A stretch of 64,000 nt of DNA from positions 55,124 to 119,123 of the forward strand of contig QHMG01000006.1 of assembly GCA_003258725.1 (NCBI GenBank), written 5' to 3'. The DNA comes from Candidatus Melainabacteria bacterium. Its GTDB lineage: Bacteria > Cyanobacteriota > Vampirovibrionia > Gastranaerophilales > Gastranaerophilaceae. A model generated the notes under the pieces. The model was given only the letters and a program-made list of their open reading frames with translations. It made no database searches and had not been told where the DNA came from. A program made the position numbers and the translations under genes. Shown here piece after piece: positions 8,748 to 17,073 of the stretch (the first letter of the stretch is position 1; every line of letters begins with the position of its first letter).

Positions 8748-8820
8748 TTACACACTTAGCCGAGTGGCTTAGAGTCATGAGGTTGTGTAAGTAGAAATAG
8801 AGTAACCAGAAGGGTTACAG
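8748..8820 (+). promoter_or_regulatory. structured 5' leader of rpsJ
   Basis: The leader can fold: TTACACA (8748-8754) pairs with TGTGTAA (8784-8790), enclosing a small AGCC/GGCT hairpin (8757-8768). GTAACC (8802-8807) pairs with GGTTAC (8813-8818) just before the Shine-Dalgarno. In E. coli the S10 leader is bound by L4 for feedback; whether this one works that way is inference. It carries the GTAG-N12-CAGAAGG element also present in other spacers of this cluster. Confidence 0.5.
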
Positions 8821-8841
8821 AAGTATAAAGGAAAAAGAAAA

Positions 8842-9153
8842 ATGGCAACAGGACAAAGAATTAGAGTTTGTTTAAAAGCATACGATCACAAATTAATTGA
8901 CGTATCAGCTGACAAAATCGTAGAAACAGCAAAAAGAACAGACGCAAAAGTTGCAGGACCAATTCCTTTACCTACAAAGAGACGTATTTATTGTGTATTG
9001 CGTTCACCACACGTAGATAAAAAATCACGTGAACACTTCGAAATGAGAACACACAAACGCATCATTGATATTTACGAAGCAACTCAACAAACAACTGAAG
9101 AGTTGAGTAGATTAGATTTACCAGCAGGTGTAGATATCGAAGTTAAGCTATAA
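8842..9153 (+). CDS. rpsJ: 30S ribosomal protein S10
   Basis: 103 residues, full length for S10. It has RIRVCLKAYDHKLID at the start, IPLPTKRRIYCVLRSPHVDKK in the middle and the RLDLPAGVDIEVKL end. First gene of the cluster, behind a consensus promoter and structured leader; Shine-Dalgarno AAAGGA. In many bacteria S10 also acts in transcription antitermination as NusE. Confidence 0.98.
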   Translation: MATGQRIRVCLKAYDHKLIDVSADKIVETAKRTDAKVAGPIPLPTKRRIYCVLRSPHVDKKSREHFEMRTHKRIIDIYEATQQTTEELSRLDLPAGVDIEVKL

Positions 9154-9311
9154 TTTCGTTCCCTGTAAAAATTAAATAAGCATTATGCAATATAATGCGA
9201 TCTACGACTCTAAAAGGGTAAAAGGTAAGAGGCACAAAAGCAACGTAGCGCTCGCAAGCAGACGGACTAAAAGTTAACGCTTTTACGCTCCAAAAAAGAA
9301 AGGAAAAATTT
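9154..9311 (+). promoter_or_regulatory. structured spacer upstream of rplC
   Basis: 158 bases without a gene. GCATTAT (9180-9186) pairs with ATAATGC (9192-9198) around a 5-base loop, and AAAAG (9269-9273) with CTTTT (9280-9284) around TTAACG. Between them lies GTAG-N10-CAGACGG (from 9245), similar to an element in the rpsJ leader and the rpsH spacer. No convincing promoter seen; the region probably acts in the mRNA. Confidence 0.4.
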
Positions 9312-9950
9312 ATGACACTTGGTGTGATAGGTAAGAAAGTCGGAATGACTCAAATTTTCAACGAAGAAGGTTTGGCAGTTCCAGTTACCGTAATAAAAGT
9401 AGACCCAATCGTGGTTACACAAGTTAAAACTGTTGAAACAGACGGTTATAATGCAATTCAAGTAGGTACAGTAGCAGCAAAAGAAAAACATTTGACAAAA
9501 GCTCAAATTGGTCACTTTGCAAAAAACAAATTAGAAAACTTCCGTCACTTACAAGAATTCAGAGTTGACAATCCACAAGATTACACAGTAGGTCAACAAA
9601 TCGAATTATCTGTATTAAGCGATGTTCAAAAAGTTGATGTAACAGGTACATCAATCGGTAAAGGATTTCAAGGTACAGTAAAAAGACACAACTTCTCAAG
9701 AGGACCAATGGCTCATGGTTCTAAAAACCACAGAGAACCTGGTTCAATCGGTGCAGGTACAACTCCATCAAGAGTAATCAAAGGTAAAAGAATGGCTGGC
9801 AACATGGGTAACGAAAGAGTTACAATTACTAAATTAAAATTAGTAAAAGTTGATTCAGAAAACAGCTTAATCTTAATCAAAGGTTCAGTACCTGGTTCAG
9901 AAGGCAAATTAGTAACAATCGTTCCTTCAAGAACAAAATGGAATGTATAA
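9312..9950 (+). CDS. rplC: 50S ribosomal protein L3
   Basis: 212 residues, normal for bacterial L3. It starts TLGVIGKKVGMTQIFNEEG and has the conserved loop GSKNHREPGSIGAGTTPSRV near residues 138-157, which reaches toward the peptidyl transferase centre. The ATG follows AAAGGA. It is separated from rpsJ by a 158-base structured spacer, unusually long for this operon. Confidence 0.98.
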   Translation: MTLGVIGKKVGMTQIFNEEGLAVPVTVIKVDPIVVTQVKTVETDGYNAIQVGTVAAKEKHLTKAQIGHFAKNKLENFRHLQEFRVDNPQDYTVGQQIELSVLSDVQKVDVTGTSIGKGFQGTVKRHNFSRGPMAHGSKNHREPGSIGAGTTPSRVIKGKRMAGNMGNERVTITKLKLVKVDSENSLILIKGSVPGSEGKLVTIVPSRTKWNV

Positions 9951-9997
9951 TTTACACTCTGACAAACAAGAATAATACAAGATAAGGACTTATAAAA

Positions 9998-10642
9998 ATG
10001 GCAAAAGCAAAAACACAAGAAAAAGAAATATTAAGCACAACAGGTGAATCACTTGGTGCAATTTCATTAAACGAAAGCGTTTTTGGTGTAGAACCAAATT
10101 TACACGTAATGCACTTAGCATTAAGACGTCAATTAAACAACGCAAGACAAGGTTCAGCTTGTACAAAAACAAGAGCTGAAGTTAGAGGCGGCGGTCGTAA
10201 ACCTTGGAAACAAAAAGGTACTGGTAGAGCAAGAGCAGGTTCTTTAAGATCTCCATTGTTCGCTGGTGGTGGTGTTTCATTTGGACCAAAACCAAGAGAT
10301 TATTCTTTCTCTATGCCTCAAAAAGCAAGACAACTTGCATTAAAATCTGCATTATCAGCAAGAAACGAACAATTAGTAGTTGTTAAAGATTTCTCAGGTA
10401 TCGCAGAACCAAAAACAAAATTAATGATGTCAGTATTGGACTCATTAAAAGTTGCAGGTAAAATCTTAGTTATCGCTGATTACAGAGCTGACGAAAACAA
10501 AAACTTATCATTAGCTTCAAGAAACATTCCAAGCGTAAAACTATTATTACCAACAAACTTAAATGTAAAAGATTTACTAGAAGCTGATTCAGTAGTTATT
10601 ACAGAAGCTGCAGTAAACGAAATTACAGAAAAATTAAGCTAA
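9998..10642 (+). CDS. rplD: 50S ribosomal protein L4
   Basis: 214 residues. The family's basic exit-tunnel loop is clear: TRAEVRGGGRKPWKQKGTGR followed by ARAGSLRSPLFAGGG (about residues 62-93). L4 also represses its own operon in several bacteria by binding the S10 leader, relevant because a structured leader precedes rpsJ here. Start ATG after AAGGAC. Confidence 0.98.
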   Translation: MAKAKTQEKEILSTTGESLGAISLNESVFGVEPNLHVMHLALRRQLNNARQGSACTKTRAEVRGGGRKPWKQKGTGRARAGSLRSPLFAGGGVSFGPKPRDYSFSMPQKARQLALKSALSARNEQLVVVKDFSGIAEPKTKLMMSVLDSLKVAGKILVIADYRADENKNLSLASRNIPSVKLLLPTNLNVKDLLEADSVVITEAAVNEITEKLS

Positions 10643-10673
10643 TAAAAATCCGAGAAGAAAAGGAAAATATAAA

Positions 10674-10982
10674 ATGAGTACATCAAGAACAAACCAAGAA
10701 AAATTATATGATATTGTAAAAAAACCTATCATTACAGAAAAATCATATAAAGCAATGCAAGACGGTCAATACACTTTTGAAGTTAATATGGACGCAACAA
10801 AAGTAGAAATCGCTCAAGCAATTGAAATGGCTTTTCCTGGAAGAAAAGTTAAAAAAGTAAGAACAGTTTACATGCCATCTCACGCAAAAAGAATGGGATA
10901 CAAATTCGGCAGAACTGATTCTTCAAAAAAAGCAATCGTTACAATCGAAGGCGATCCAATTAAAGAACTTGTAGAAATATAG
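10674..10982 (+). CDS. rplW: 50S ribosomal protein L23
   Basis: 102 residues, typical. KKPIITEKSYKAMQDGQYTF lies near the N-terminus, and the loop KRMGYKFGRTDSSKKAIVTI lines the tunnel exit, where trigger factor and SRP dock in known ribosomes. 31 bases after rplD; Shine-Dalgarno AAAAGGA. Confidence 0.98.
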   Translation: MSTSRTNQEKLYDIVKKPIITEKSYKAMQDGQYTFEVNMDATKVEIAQAIEMAFPGRKVKKVRTVYMPSHAKRMGYKFGRTDSSKKAIVTIEGDPIKELVEI

Positions 10983-11001
10983 TATAAAAGGATAAATAAA
11001 A

Positions 11002-11829
11002 ATGGCTATCAGAAAAATTAATCCGACATCTCCGGGACAAAGAGGTATGACAAAGAGTGATTATCAAGATATCACTACTTCAACACCTGAAAAGTCTTTA
11101 TTAAAACCAATTAAAAAGACTGCAGGTCGTAACAACACAGGTAGAATTACATGTCGTCATAAAGGTGGCGGTGTAAAAAAACATTACAGAGTAATTGACT
11201 TCAAAAGAGAAAAATTCGGTGTACCTGCAACAGTTAAATCAGTAGAATACGATCCAAACAGAAACGTAAGAATTTCATTAGTATTTTATGCAGATGGTGA
11301 AAAAAGATATATCTTAACACCAGAAGGTTTAAATGTTGGCGATGTAATTGTATCAGGCCCAGAAGCTCCAATTCAAAACGGTAACGCATTACCATTAGAA
11401 TTGATTCCTCTAGGTACAATCGTTCACAATATTGAATTAGAACCAGGCAGAGGTGCTAAAATGGTTCGTTCAGCTGGAAACTCAGCACAATTAATGGCTA
11501 AAGAAGGCAACTACGTAACAGTTAAATTACCATCAGGTGAAATGAGAATGGTAAGAAAAGAATGTATGGCTACAATCGGTACATTAGGTAATTCTGAATT
11601 CAAAAACATTCACATTGGTAAAGCTGGTCGTAAACGTTATATGGGCGTAAGACCAACAGTACGTGGTGTAACAATGAACCCTTGTGATCACCCACACGGT
11701 GGTGGTGAAGGTAAAACAGGTCCAGGCGGACACCCTAAAACACCTTGGGGCAAACCAGCACTTGGTTATAAGACTCGTAAGTCTAATAAAGCTTCTAACA
11801 AATTAATTGTAAGAAGAAGAACAAAATAA
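11002..11829 (+). CDS. rplB: 50S ribosomal protein L2
   Basis: 275 residues, full length. It has the RNA-binding start RKINPTSPGQRGMT, NNTGRITCRHKGGGVKKHYR, and the conserved C-terminal NPCDHPHGGGEGKTGPGGH (about 228-246) with the His needed for subunit association. 19 bases after rplW; AAAAGGA Shine-Dalgarno. The 46-base gap to rpsS carries GTGCAAGATAA (11835-11845), which recurs after rplX. Confidence 0.98.
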   Translation: MAIRKINPTSPGQRGMTKSDYQDITTSTPEKSLLKPIKKTAGRNNTGRITCRHKGGGVKKHYRVIDFKREKFGVPATVKSVEYDPNRNVRISLVFYADGEKRYILTPEGLNVGDVIVSGPEAPIQNGNALPLELIPLGTIVHNIELEPGRGAKMVRSAGNSAQLMAKEGNYVTVKLPSGEMRMVRKECMATIGTLGNSEFKNIHIGKAGRKRYMGVRPTVRGVTMNPCDHPHGGGEGKTGPGGHPKTPWGKPALGYKTRKSNKASNKLIVRRRTK

Positions 11830-11875
11830 CATAAGTGCAAGATAAAAAGATAACAATTAAAAGGAGAATATATTA

Positions 11876-12151
11876 ATGGCACGTTCATTAAAAAAAGGAC
11901 CATATATCGAAGAAGCATTAGCTAAGAAAATTGCTAAGATGAATGAAAATTCTGAAAAGAAAGTGGTAAAAACTTGGTCAAGAGCTTCAATGATTAGTCC
12001 TGATATGTTAGGACACACAATTGCTGTACATAACGGAAAAACTCACGTTCCTGTATATGTAACTGAACAAATGATTGGTCACAAATTGGGCGAATTCGCA
12101 CCAACAAGACTATTCAGAGGTCACGCAGCAGACAAAACAGCTAAAAAATAG
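11876..12151 (+). CDS. rpsS: 30S ribosomal protein S19
   Basis: 91 residues, standard. RSLKKGPYIEEALAKKI opens the protein and GHKLGEFAPTRLFRGHAADK closes the conserved part that contacts S13 and the 30S head. Strong AAAAGGAG Shine-Dalgarno before the ATG. Confidence 0.98.
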   Translation: MARSLKKGPYIEEALAKKIAKMNENSEKKVVKTWSRASMISPDMLGHTIAVHNGKTHVPVYVTEQMIGHKLGEFAPTRLFRGHAADKTAKK

Positions 12152-12191
12152 GCTGAATTAGTAAGAAAATTAACTTAAAAGGATAAAAACA

Positions 12192-12530
12192 ATGGAAGCT
12201 AAAGCAAAACAATCAAATATTAAAATGACAGCTCGTAAACTTCGCAGAGTAATCAACGAAGTTCGTGGCAAGAAAGTCATTGACGCACAAGACATGTTAC
12301 GTTTTATGCCATACTTTGCAGCAAGAGTTGTTGAAAAGAACTTAAAAGCTGCAGTGGCAAATGCTAAAGAACAATTCGGTGTAAATCCTGAACAATTAAA
12401 AATTTCAGAAATTTTTGCAGACGAAAGCGTTACTTACAAAAGAGCAAGACCAAGAGCACAAGGTCGTATGTACTCAAGAATGAAACGTACATCACATTTA
12501 ACATTAAAAGTTAGCGACACAGTAAAATAG
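12192..12530 (+). CDS. rplV: 50S ribosomal protein L22
   Basis: 112 residues. MTARKLRRVINEVRGKKV near the start and the tunnel loop RARPRAQGRMYSRMKRTSH (about 85-103) match L22; this hairpin forms the tunnel constriction with L4 and is a site of macrolide resistance mutations in other bacteria. 12 bases from rpsC, whose Shine-Dalgarno touches the rplV stop. Confidence 0.98.
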   Translation: MEAKAKQSNIKMTARKLRRVINEVRGKKVIDAQDMLRFMPYFAARVVEKNLKAAVANAKEQFGVNPEQLKISEIFADESVTYKRARPRAQGRMYSRMKRTSHLTLKVSDTVK

Positions 12531-12542
12531 GAATTAGATAAT

Positions 12543-13268
12543 ATGGGACAAAAAACACATCCAACCGGATTTAGAGTAGGCGTAATTAAACCTTGGGTAA
12601 GCTCATGGTACGCTAAAATTAAAGAATACGGACAATTTGTAGCAGAAGACGCTAAAATTAGAAAATTCGTTAAGAAAAAATTATACACAGCAGGTGTATC
12701 AAGAATATTAATTGCTAGAAAAGCTCAAAATACAACAATTACAGTAGTAACAGCAAAACCTGGTATTGTAGTTGGACGTAACGGTCAAGGTATTGAAGAA
12801 TTGAAAAAAGAAATTTCTGCATACATTAACCGTCAAGTAATTTTGAATGTAGTAGAAGTTGCAAGAATCAATACAGATGCTCAATTAGTATCAGAAGCTA
12901 TTGCTCAACAACTTGAAAAACGTGTTGCATTCAGAAGAGCAATGAAACAAGCAATGCAAAGAACAATGCGTTCAGGCGCACAAGGTATCAAAGTTATGGT
13001 ATCTGGTCGTTTAGGTGGTGCTGAAATCGCTCGTTCAGAATGGGCAAAAGAAGGAAGAATTCCTCTTCAAACATTAAGAGCAGATGTTGATTACGGTTTC
13101 GCAGAAGCAGATACAATGATGGGTAAAATCGGCGTAAAAGTTTGGGTATTCAAAGGAAACTTAATGCCAGGCGAAAAAGCTGATGAAAATATTAAAGCTA
13201 AATCATCAAAAGATGAAAAAGGTGGCACTAGACGTGGTAAACGTAGAACTGCCGAAGTTGCAGAATAA
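12543..13268 (+). CDS. rpsC: 30S ribosomal protein S3
   Basis: 241 residues with GQKTHPTGFRVGVIKPW at the N-terminus, a KH domain with VVGRNGQGIEELKKEI (about 75-90), and the C-terminal LGGAEIARSEWAKEGRIPL lobe facing the mRNA entry site. The tail after residue 215 is Lys/Glu-rich and variable. Coupled closely to rplV. Confidence 0.98.
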   Translation: MGQKTHPTGFRVGVIKPWVSSWYAKIKEYGQFVAEDAKIRKFVKKKLYTAGVSRILIARKAQNTTITVVTAKPGIVVGRNGQGIEELKKEISAYINRQVILNVVEVARINTDAQLVSEAIAQQLEKRVAFRRAMKQAMQRTMRSGAQGIKVMVSGRLGGAEIARSEWAKEGRIPLQTLRADVDYGFAEADTMMGKIGVKVWVFKGNLMPGEKADENIKAKSSKDEKGGTRRGKRRTAEVAE

Positions 13269-13296
13269 GAATAATTAATTACAGGAGTAAGATAAA

Positions 13297-13713
13297 ATGT
13301 TACAACCTAAGAAAACAAAATACCGCAAAATGCAAAAAGGCAGAATGAAAGGACACGAAACAAGAGGTGTTAACTTTGAATTTGGCTCATACGCATTAAA
13401 AGCATTAGAACCAGGCTGGATTACTAGCCGTCAAATTGAAGCCGCACGTCGTGCAATGACTCGTGAAATTAAACGTGGCGGTAATGTATGGATTAAAATT
13501 TTCCCAGATAAACCAATTACAGCAAAACCTGCTGAAACTCGTATGGGTTCAGGTAAAGGTAACTTGGAATATTGGGTAGCAGTAGTAAAACCAAACAGAA
13601 TTCTATTTGAATTAGAATACTTTGATAGAGCAACAGCTGTTCACGCTTTAGAATTAGCTGCACAAAAATTACCAATCAAAGTAAAAGTAATTGAAAAGAA
13701 CCCTGTTCAATAA
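13297..13713 (+). CDS. rplP: 50S ribosomal protein L16
   Basis: 138 residues, normal. MLQPKKTKYRKMQKGRMKG at the start, ITSRQIEAARRAMTREIKRG in the middle and the loop KPAETRMGSGKGNLEYWVAV match L16, which positions tRNA at the A and P sites. Good AGGAG ribosome binding site 28 bases after rpsC. Confidence 0.98.
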   Translation: MLQPKKTKYRKMQKGRMKGHETRGVNFEFGSYALKALEPGWITSRQIEAARRAMTREIKRGGNVWIKIFPDKPITAKPAETRMGSGKGNLEYWVAVVKPNRILFELEYFDRATAVHALELAAQKLPIKVKVIEKNPVQ

Positions 13714-13728
13714 TAAAGGAAAAAGCAC

Positions 13729-13920
13729 ATGAAATTACAAGAAATGCGTGAAAAAACAGTTGAAGAATTAAAAAATGCAGTAGTTGACTTCAAAAAACAG
13801 TTGTTAGATTTGAGAGTTCAAAAAGCAACTAACAAATTAGAAAACACAGCTTTAATTGCGAAGACAAAACACTACATTTCACAAATCAAGACAGTTATAA
13901 AAGAAAAAGAGGAAAAATAA
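13729..13920 (+). CDS. rpmC: 50S ribosomal protein L29
   Basis: 63 residues forming two helices: MREKTVEELKNAVVDFKKQL, then LRVQKATNKLENTA and a closing helix. It sits in its canonical place between L16 and S17. Its stop TAA shares one base with the next ATG (TAATG), implying coupled translation with rpsQ. Confidence 0.96.
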   Translation: MKLQEMREKTVEELKNAVVDFKKQLLDLRVQKATNKLENTALIAKTKHYISQIKTVIKEKEEK

Positions 13921-14165
13921 TGCCTAAGAAAGAAAAACAAGGTGTTGTAGTAAGCAGCAAAATGGATAAAACAGTTGTTGTAAAAGTAGCTGATTATGAA
14001 CCACATCCTAAATACAAAAAAATCATGGAAAAAACAAAACATTACAAAGCTCACGATGAACAAAATCAATGTGAAGAAGGCGATGTAATCAGAATTGTAG
14101 AATCAAAACCAATTTCAGGCGGCAAACGCTGGAGCGTTTTGAACATTGTAGAAAAGAGAAAATAG
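13920..14165 (+). CDS. rpsQ: 30S ribosomal protein S17
   Basis: 81 residues, an OB-fold protein: GVVVSSKMDKTVVVKVADY, HPKYKKIMEKTKHYKAHDE and ISGGKRWSVLNIVEK are standard S17 segments. The start overlaps the rpmC stop by one base. Confidence 0.97.
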   Translation: MPKKEKQGVVVSSKMDKTVVVKVADYEPHPKYKKIMEKTKHYKAHDEQNQCEEGDVIRIVESKPISGGKRWSVLNIVEKRK

Positions 14166-14202
14166 TTCGGACACCCGACTAAAGATAAAAAGGTGAAAAA
14201 AA

Positions 14203-14571
14203 ATGATACAACAAGAATCAAGATTAGTAGTAGCAGATAACACAGGTGCAAAAGAATTATTAACAATCCGTGTAATGGGTAGCTCTAATAAGAAATTTGC
14301 AGGTGTAGGCGACGTAATTATCGCAACAGTAAAAGATGCAACTCCAAACATGACAGTTAAAAAATCAGAAGTTGTACGTGCTGTTGTAGTAAGAACAAAA
14401 GCAGACATCAAACGTCAAGATGGTTCAGTAATCAGATTTGACGAAAATGCAGCAGTTATCATTAACAAAGATGGTAACCCAAGAGGAACTCGTGTATTCG
14501 GACCTGTTGCAAGAGAATTAAGAGACAAAAACTTCATGAAAATTGTTTCTTTAGCACCAGAAGTAATTTAG
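14203..14571 (+). CDS. rplN: 50S ribosomal protein L14
   Basis: 122 residues, exactly the family length. MIQQESRLVVADNTGAKELL at the start and NPRGTRVFGPVARELRDK near the end are diagnostic. It has an AAAAAGGTG Shine-Dalgarno and is followed by a 66-base A+T-rich spacer before rplX. Confidence 0.98.
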   Translation: MIQQESRLVVADNTGAKELLTIRVMGSSNKKFAGVGDVIIATVKDATPNMTVKKSEVVRAVVVRTKADIKRQDGSVIRFDENAAVIINKDGNPRGTRVFGPVARELRDKNFMKIVSLAPEVI

Positions 14572-14637
14572 TTTACAACAAATTATGTTTGTAGTAGAGT
14601 AAAAGTAATAAGTAAGTGCTAAAGGAGAAAAATAAAA

Positions 14638-14976
14638 ATGAAAAATAATAAAAAAAGTGCTTTACAAGTAAAAACAGGCGATAGAGTTATGGTTATTGCT
14701 GGTAAAGACAAAGGTAAAATCGGAAACGTTAAAAAAACACTTCCAGCTGAATCAAAAGTTTTAGTTGAAGGTGCAAACTTAGTAACAAAAGCGCAAAAAG
14801 CAAACCCAATGGCAAACATTCAAGGTGGCTTAGTAAAAGTTGAAGCTCCATTAGATAACTCAAATGTTATGATTGTATGCCCAGCATGTGAAAAAGTTAC
14901 AAAAGTAAAACACGAAGAAAAAGACGGTAAAAAAGTTCGTGTTTGTAAAAAATGCGGAGAACAACTTGATGTATAG
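14638..14976 (+). CDS. rplX: 50S ribosomal protein L24
   Basis: 112 residues. A KOW motif (GDRVMVIAGKDKGKIGNVKK) is followed by the usual C-terminal domain. CPACEKVTK and RVCKKCGEQL supply two Cys pairs that could bind zinc, present in many but not all L24 proteins. Clear AAAGGAG ribosome binding site. Confidence 0.97.
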   Translation: MKNNKKSALQVKTGDRVMVIAGKDKGKIGNVKKTLPAESKVLVEGANLVTKAQKANPMANIQGGLVKVEAPLDNSNVMIVCPACEKVTKVKHEEKDGKKVRVCKKCGEQLDV

Positions 14977-15025
14977 TGCAAGATAAGTCTTGGCACGAAA
15001 TCATCTAAATTAGAGGACTAGAAAA

Positions 15026-15580
15026 ATGACAAAAACTAAAAGTTTAAAAGCAAAGTATGTAGAAGATGTAAAAAAGGCAATGGTTGAAAAGTTCGGTTAT
15101 AAAAACGACTTAACTATTCCAAGATTGCATAAAATCGTATTAAATATGGGTGTTGGTGAAGCTTCACACAATACAAAGATTGGTGATGTAATTCAAGGTC
15201 AATTAACAAAAATTGCTGGTCAAAAAGCAGTAATTACAAAGGCTAAGAAATCAATTGCTTCTTACAAATTAAGAGAAGGTATGCCAGTAGGTGCAATGGT
15301 TACATTACGTGGCGAAAGAATGTATGACTTCTTACAAAAATTAATTTGTGTTGTATTACCAAGAATTCGTGACTTCCGTGGTATCAGTGCAAAATCATTT
15401 GATGGACGTGGAAATTACACATTAGGTTTGAAAGAACAAACTTTATTCCCAGAAATCTCTTTCGAAGAAGTAGATTTAGTAAAGGGTATGAACGTATCAG
15501 TAATTACAACAGCAAAAACTGACGAAGAAGCAAGAGAATTGCTTAAATTGTTAGGAATGCCATTCAAAGGCTTAAAATAG
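15026..15580 (+). CDS. rplE: 50S ribosomal protein L5
   Basis: 184 residues, normal for L5. IPRLHKIVLNMGVGEA, ITKAKKSIASYKLREGMPVG and RIRDFRGISAKSFDGRGNY are conserved. L5 joins 5S rRNA with L18 in the central protuberance. AGAGGA Shine-Dalgarno; 36 bases before rpsN. Confidence 0.98.
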   Translation: MTKTKSLKAKYVEDVKKAMVEKFGYKNDLTIPRLHKIVLNMGVGEASHNTKIGDVIQGQLTKIAGQKAVITKAKKSIASYKLREGMPVGAMVTLRGERMYDFLQKLICVVLPRIRDFRGISAKSFDGRGNYTLGLKEQTLFPEISFEEVDLVKGMNVSVITTAKTDEEARELLKLLGMPFKGLK

Positions 15581-15616
15581 GATATAATAATACAATACAG
15601 TATAAAGGAGAATATC

Positions 15617-15823
15617 GTGGCTAAAAAAGCGATGATTAACAAAGAAGCAAAAAGAGAAGCCCTAGCTGCTAAGGGAAAATACCCATCAGTTAGATTACAT
15701 AACAGATGCAGTATTTGCGGACGTCCTCACGGATACCACAGAGATTTCGGTCTTTGCAGAATCTGCTTGAGAAAAATGGCACACCAAGGTTTATTACCAG
15801 GTGTTACAAAAGCTAGTTGGTAA
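15617..15823 (+). CDS. rpsN: 30S ribosomal protein S14, zinc-binding form
   Basis: 68 residues with CSICGRPHGYHRDFGLCRIC, the C-x2-C...C-x2-C zinc ribbon of the short S14 form, instead of the roughly 100-residue zinc-free form. It starts with GTG, supported by AAAGGAG seven bases upstream. A terminator follows the stop, so this is the last gene of the first transcription unit of the cluster. Confidence 0.96.
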   Translation: MAKKAMINKEAKREALAAKGKYPSVRLHNRCSICGRPHGYHRDFGLCRICLRKMAHQGLLPGVTKASW

Positions 15824-15843
15824 CAAAATTTTGATTCTTTAAG

Positions 15844-15875
15844 AAAAAGGCGTAGCAGAGATGTTACGCCTTTTT
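15844..15875 (+). terminator. rho-independent terminator after rpsN
   Basis: AAAAAGGCGTA and TACGCCTTTTT form an 11-bp stem around a 10-base loop ending in a T run. It splits the ribosomal protein cluster between S14 and S8, where most bacteria read straight through. Confidence 0.85.
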
Positions 15876-15904
15876 AATATTTGCGAAAAGATTTAAAATA
15901 ATAC

Positions 15905-15933
15905 TTGAAAACAAAAAATGTTTAGCTTATTAT
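15905..15933 (+). promoter_or_regulatory. promoter for rpsH-rplF-rplR
   Basis: TTGAAA (15905-15910), a 17-base spacer and TATTAT (15928-15933), 30 bases after the terminator and about 130 bases before rpsH. It makes the second half of the cluster an independent unit. Confidence 0.7.
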
Positions 15934-15948
15934 TAAGATATGAAAAAT

Positions 15949-16045
15949 GTCTAACTACCGAAATACGCTTTAAGATGAGCAACAATTAGTTCGGCAAGAG
16001 ACGAGTAGAAGGAAACTACCAGACGGATAGAGTTTGGCAAGTCCG
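15949..16045 (+). promoter_or_regulatory. structured leader of rpsH
   Basis: GTCT (15949-15952) and CCGAA (15958-15962) pair with TTCGG (15990-15994) and AGAC (15999-16002). GTAG (16005-16008) pairs with CTAC (16016-16019), and CGGA (16024-16027) with TCCG (16042-16045). It contains GTAG-N11-CAGACGG (from 16005), like the rpsJ and rplC leaders. A role in ribosomal protein feedback is inference. Confidence 0.45.
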
Positions 16046-16067
16046 CAATATAGAAAAGGATAAAAGA

Positions 16068-16463
16068 ATGAACACAGATCCAATAGCAGATATGCTAACA
16101 CGCATTAGAAATGCTAACATGGTTTCACACGAAACAGTTGAAATTCCAACATCAAAATTGAAAGTGGAATTGGCTAAATTGTTAAAATCAGAAGGTTACA
16201 TTACTGATTATACAGTAGACAACTCTGGTAAATTTGGCAAAATCGTAATCACATTGAAATACGATGAAAAACGTAAACCTGTAATCACAAACTTACAAAG
16301 AGTTTCAACTCCAGGTTTGAAAACATACAGCAAATCTAAAAACTTACCAAAAGTTTTAGGCGGTATGGGTGTTGCAGTTATCTCTACAAGCAAAGGCTTA
16401 ATGTCAGATAGAAAAGCTCGTAAAGAAAACATTGGCGGCGAAATTTTATGTTATGTATGGTAA
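16068..16463 (+). CDS. rpsH: 30S ribosomal protein S8
   Basis: 131 residues, full length. MNTDPIADMLTRIRNANMV opens the protein and the conserved ISTSKGLMSDRKARKENIGG end binds 16S rRNA helix 21. In E. coli S8 represses the spc operon; here it is the first gene after an internal promoter and a structured leader, so it could control that leader. Confidence 0.98.
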   Translation: MNTDPIADMLTRIRNANMVSHETVEIPTSKLKVELAKLLKSEGYITDYTVDNSGKFGKIVITLKYDEKRKPVITNLQRVSTPGLKTYSKSKNLPKVLGGMGVAVISTSKGLMSDRKARKENIGGEILCYVW

Positions 16464-16533
16464 TAAAGTTCTAGCGAACTTTATTTAATAGTCGAGTTCA
16501 ATTGACAGAAAAGCTCGAAGAAAGGATTTAATT

Positions 16534-17073
16534 ATGTCAAGAATCGGTAAATTACCTATCGAACTTCCACAAGGTGTAGAAGTTAAGATAGAAGGACATA
16601 CAGTTACAGTTAAAGGACCTTTAGGAACTGAAGTTGTTGAAGTACGTCCAGAAATCAGCGTAAAGGTTGAAGATAATCACGTTGTTTTAACACCAAACAA
16701 CGATGAAAGAAAAACAAACGCATTACACGGCTTAATGAGAACATTAGTTGCAAATGCAGTTAAAGGTGTAAAAGACGGTTTTGAAAAGAAATTAGAAATC
16801 GTTGGTGTTGGTTACCGTGCTAACATGGAAGGTACAAAACTTAACATGGCATTAGGTTACTCTCACCCTGTAGTAATTGAACCACCTGCTGGAATCACAA
16901 TTTCAGTAGAAGCTAATACAAAAGTTTCTGTAAAAGGTTCAAATAAACAAATGGTAGGCGATATCGCTGCATTGATTAGAAGCAAACGTCCACCAGAAGT
17001 TTACAAAGGAAAAGGTGTTAAATACGAAGGCGAATACATCAGACGTAAAGCTGGTAAAGCTGGTAAAAAATAA
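16534..17073 (+). CDS. rplF: 50S ribosomal protein L6
   Basis: 179 residues with the two homologous L6 domains. MSRIGKLPIELPQGVEV starts it; VGVGYRANMEGTKLNMALGY and RSKRPPEVYKGKGVKY lie in the second domain, which contacts the sarcin-ricin loop. The 204-base gap to rplR is unusually long and structured. Confidence 0.98.
   Translation: MSRIGKLPIELPQGVEVKIEGHTVTVKGPLGTEVVEVRPEISVKVEDNHVVLTPNNDERKTNALHGLMRTLVANAVKGVKDGFEKKLEIVGVGYRANMEGTKLNMALGYSHPVVIEPPAGITISVEANTKVSVKGSNKQMVGDIAALIRSKRPPEVYKGKGVKYEGEYIRRKAGKAGKK

Noticed and set aside
8757..8790. tRNA-like GCCGAGTGGCTTAG in the rpsJ leader
   Set aside because: It resembles a tRNA D arm, but no acceptor, anticodon or T stem can be formed around it.
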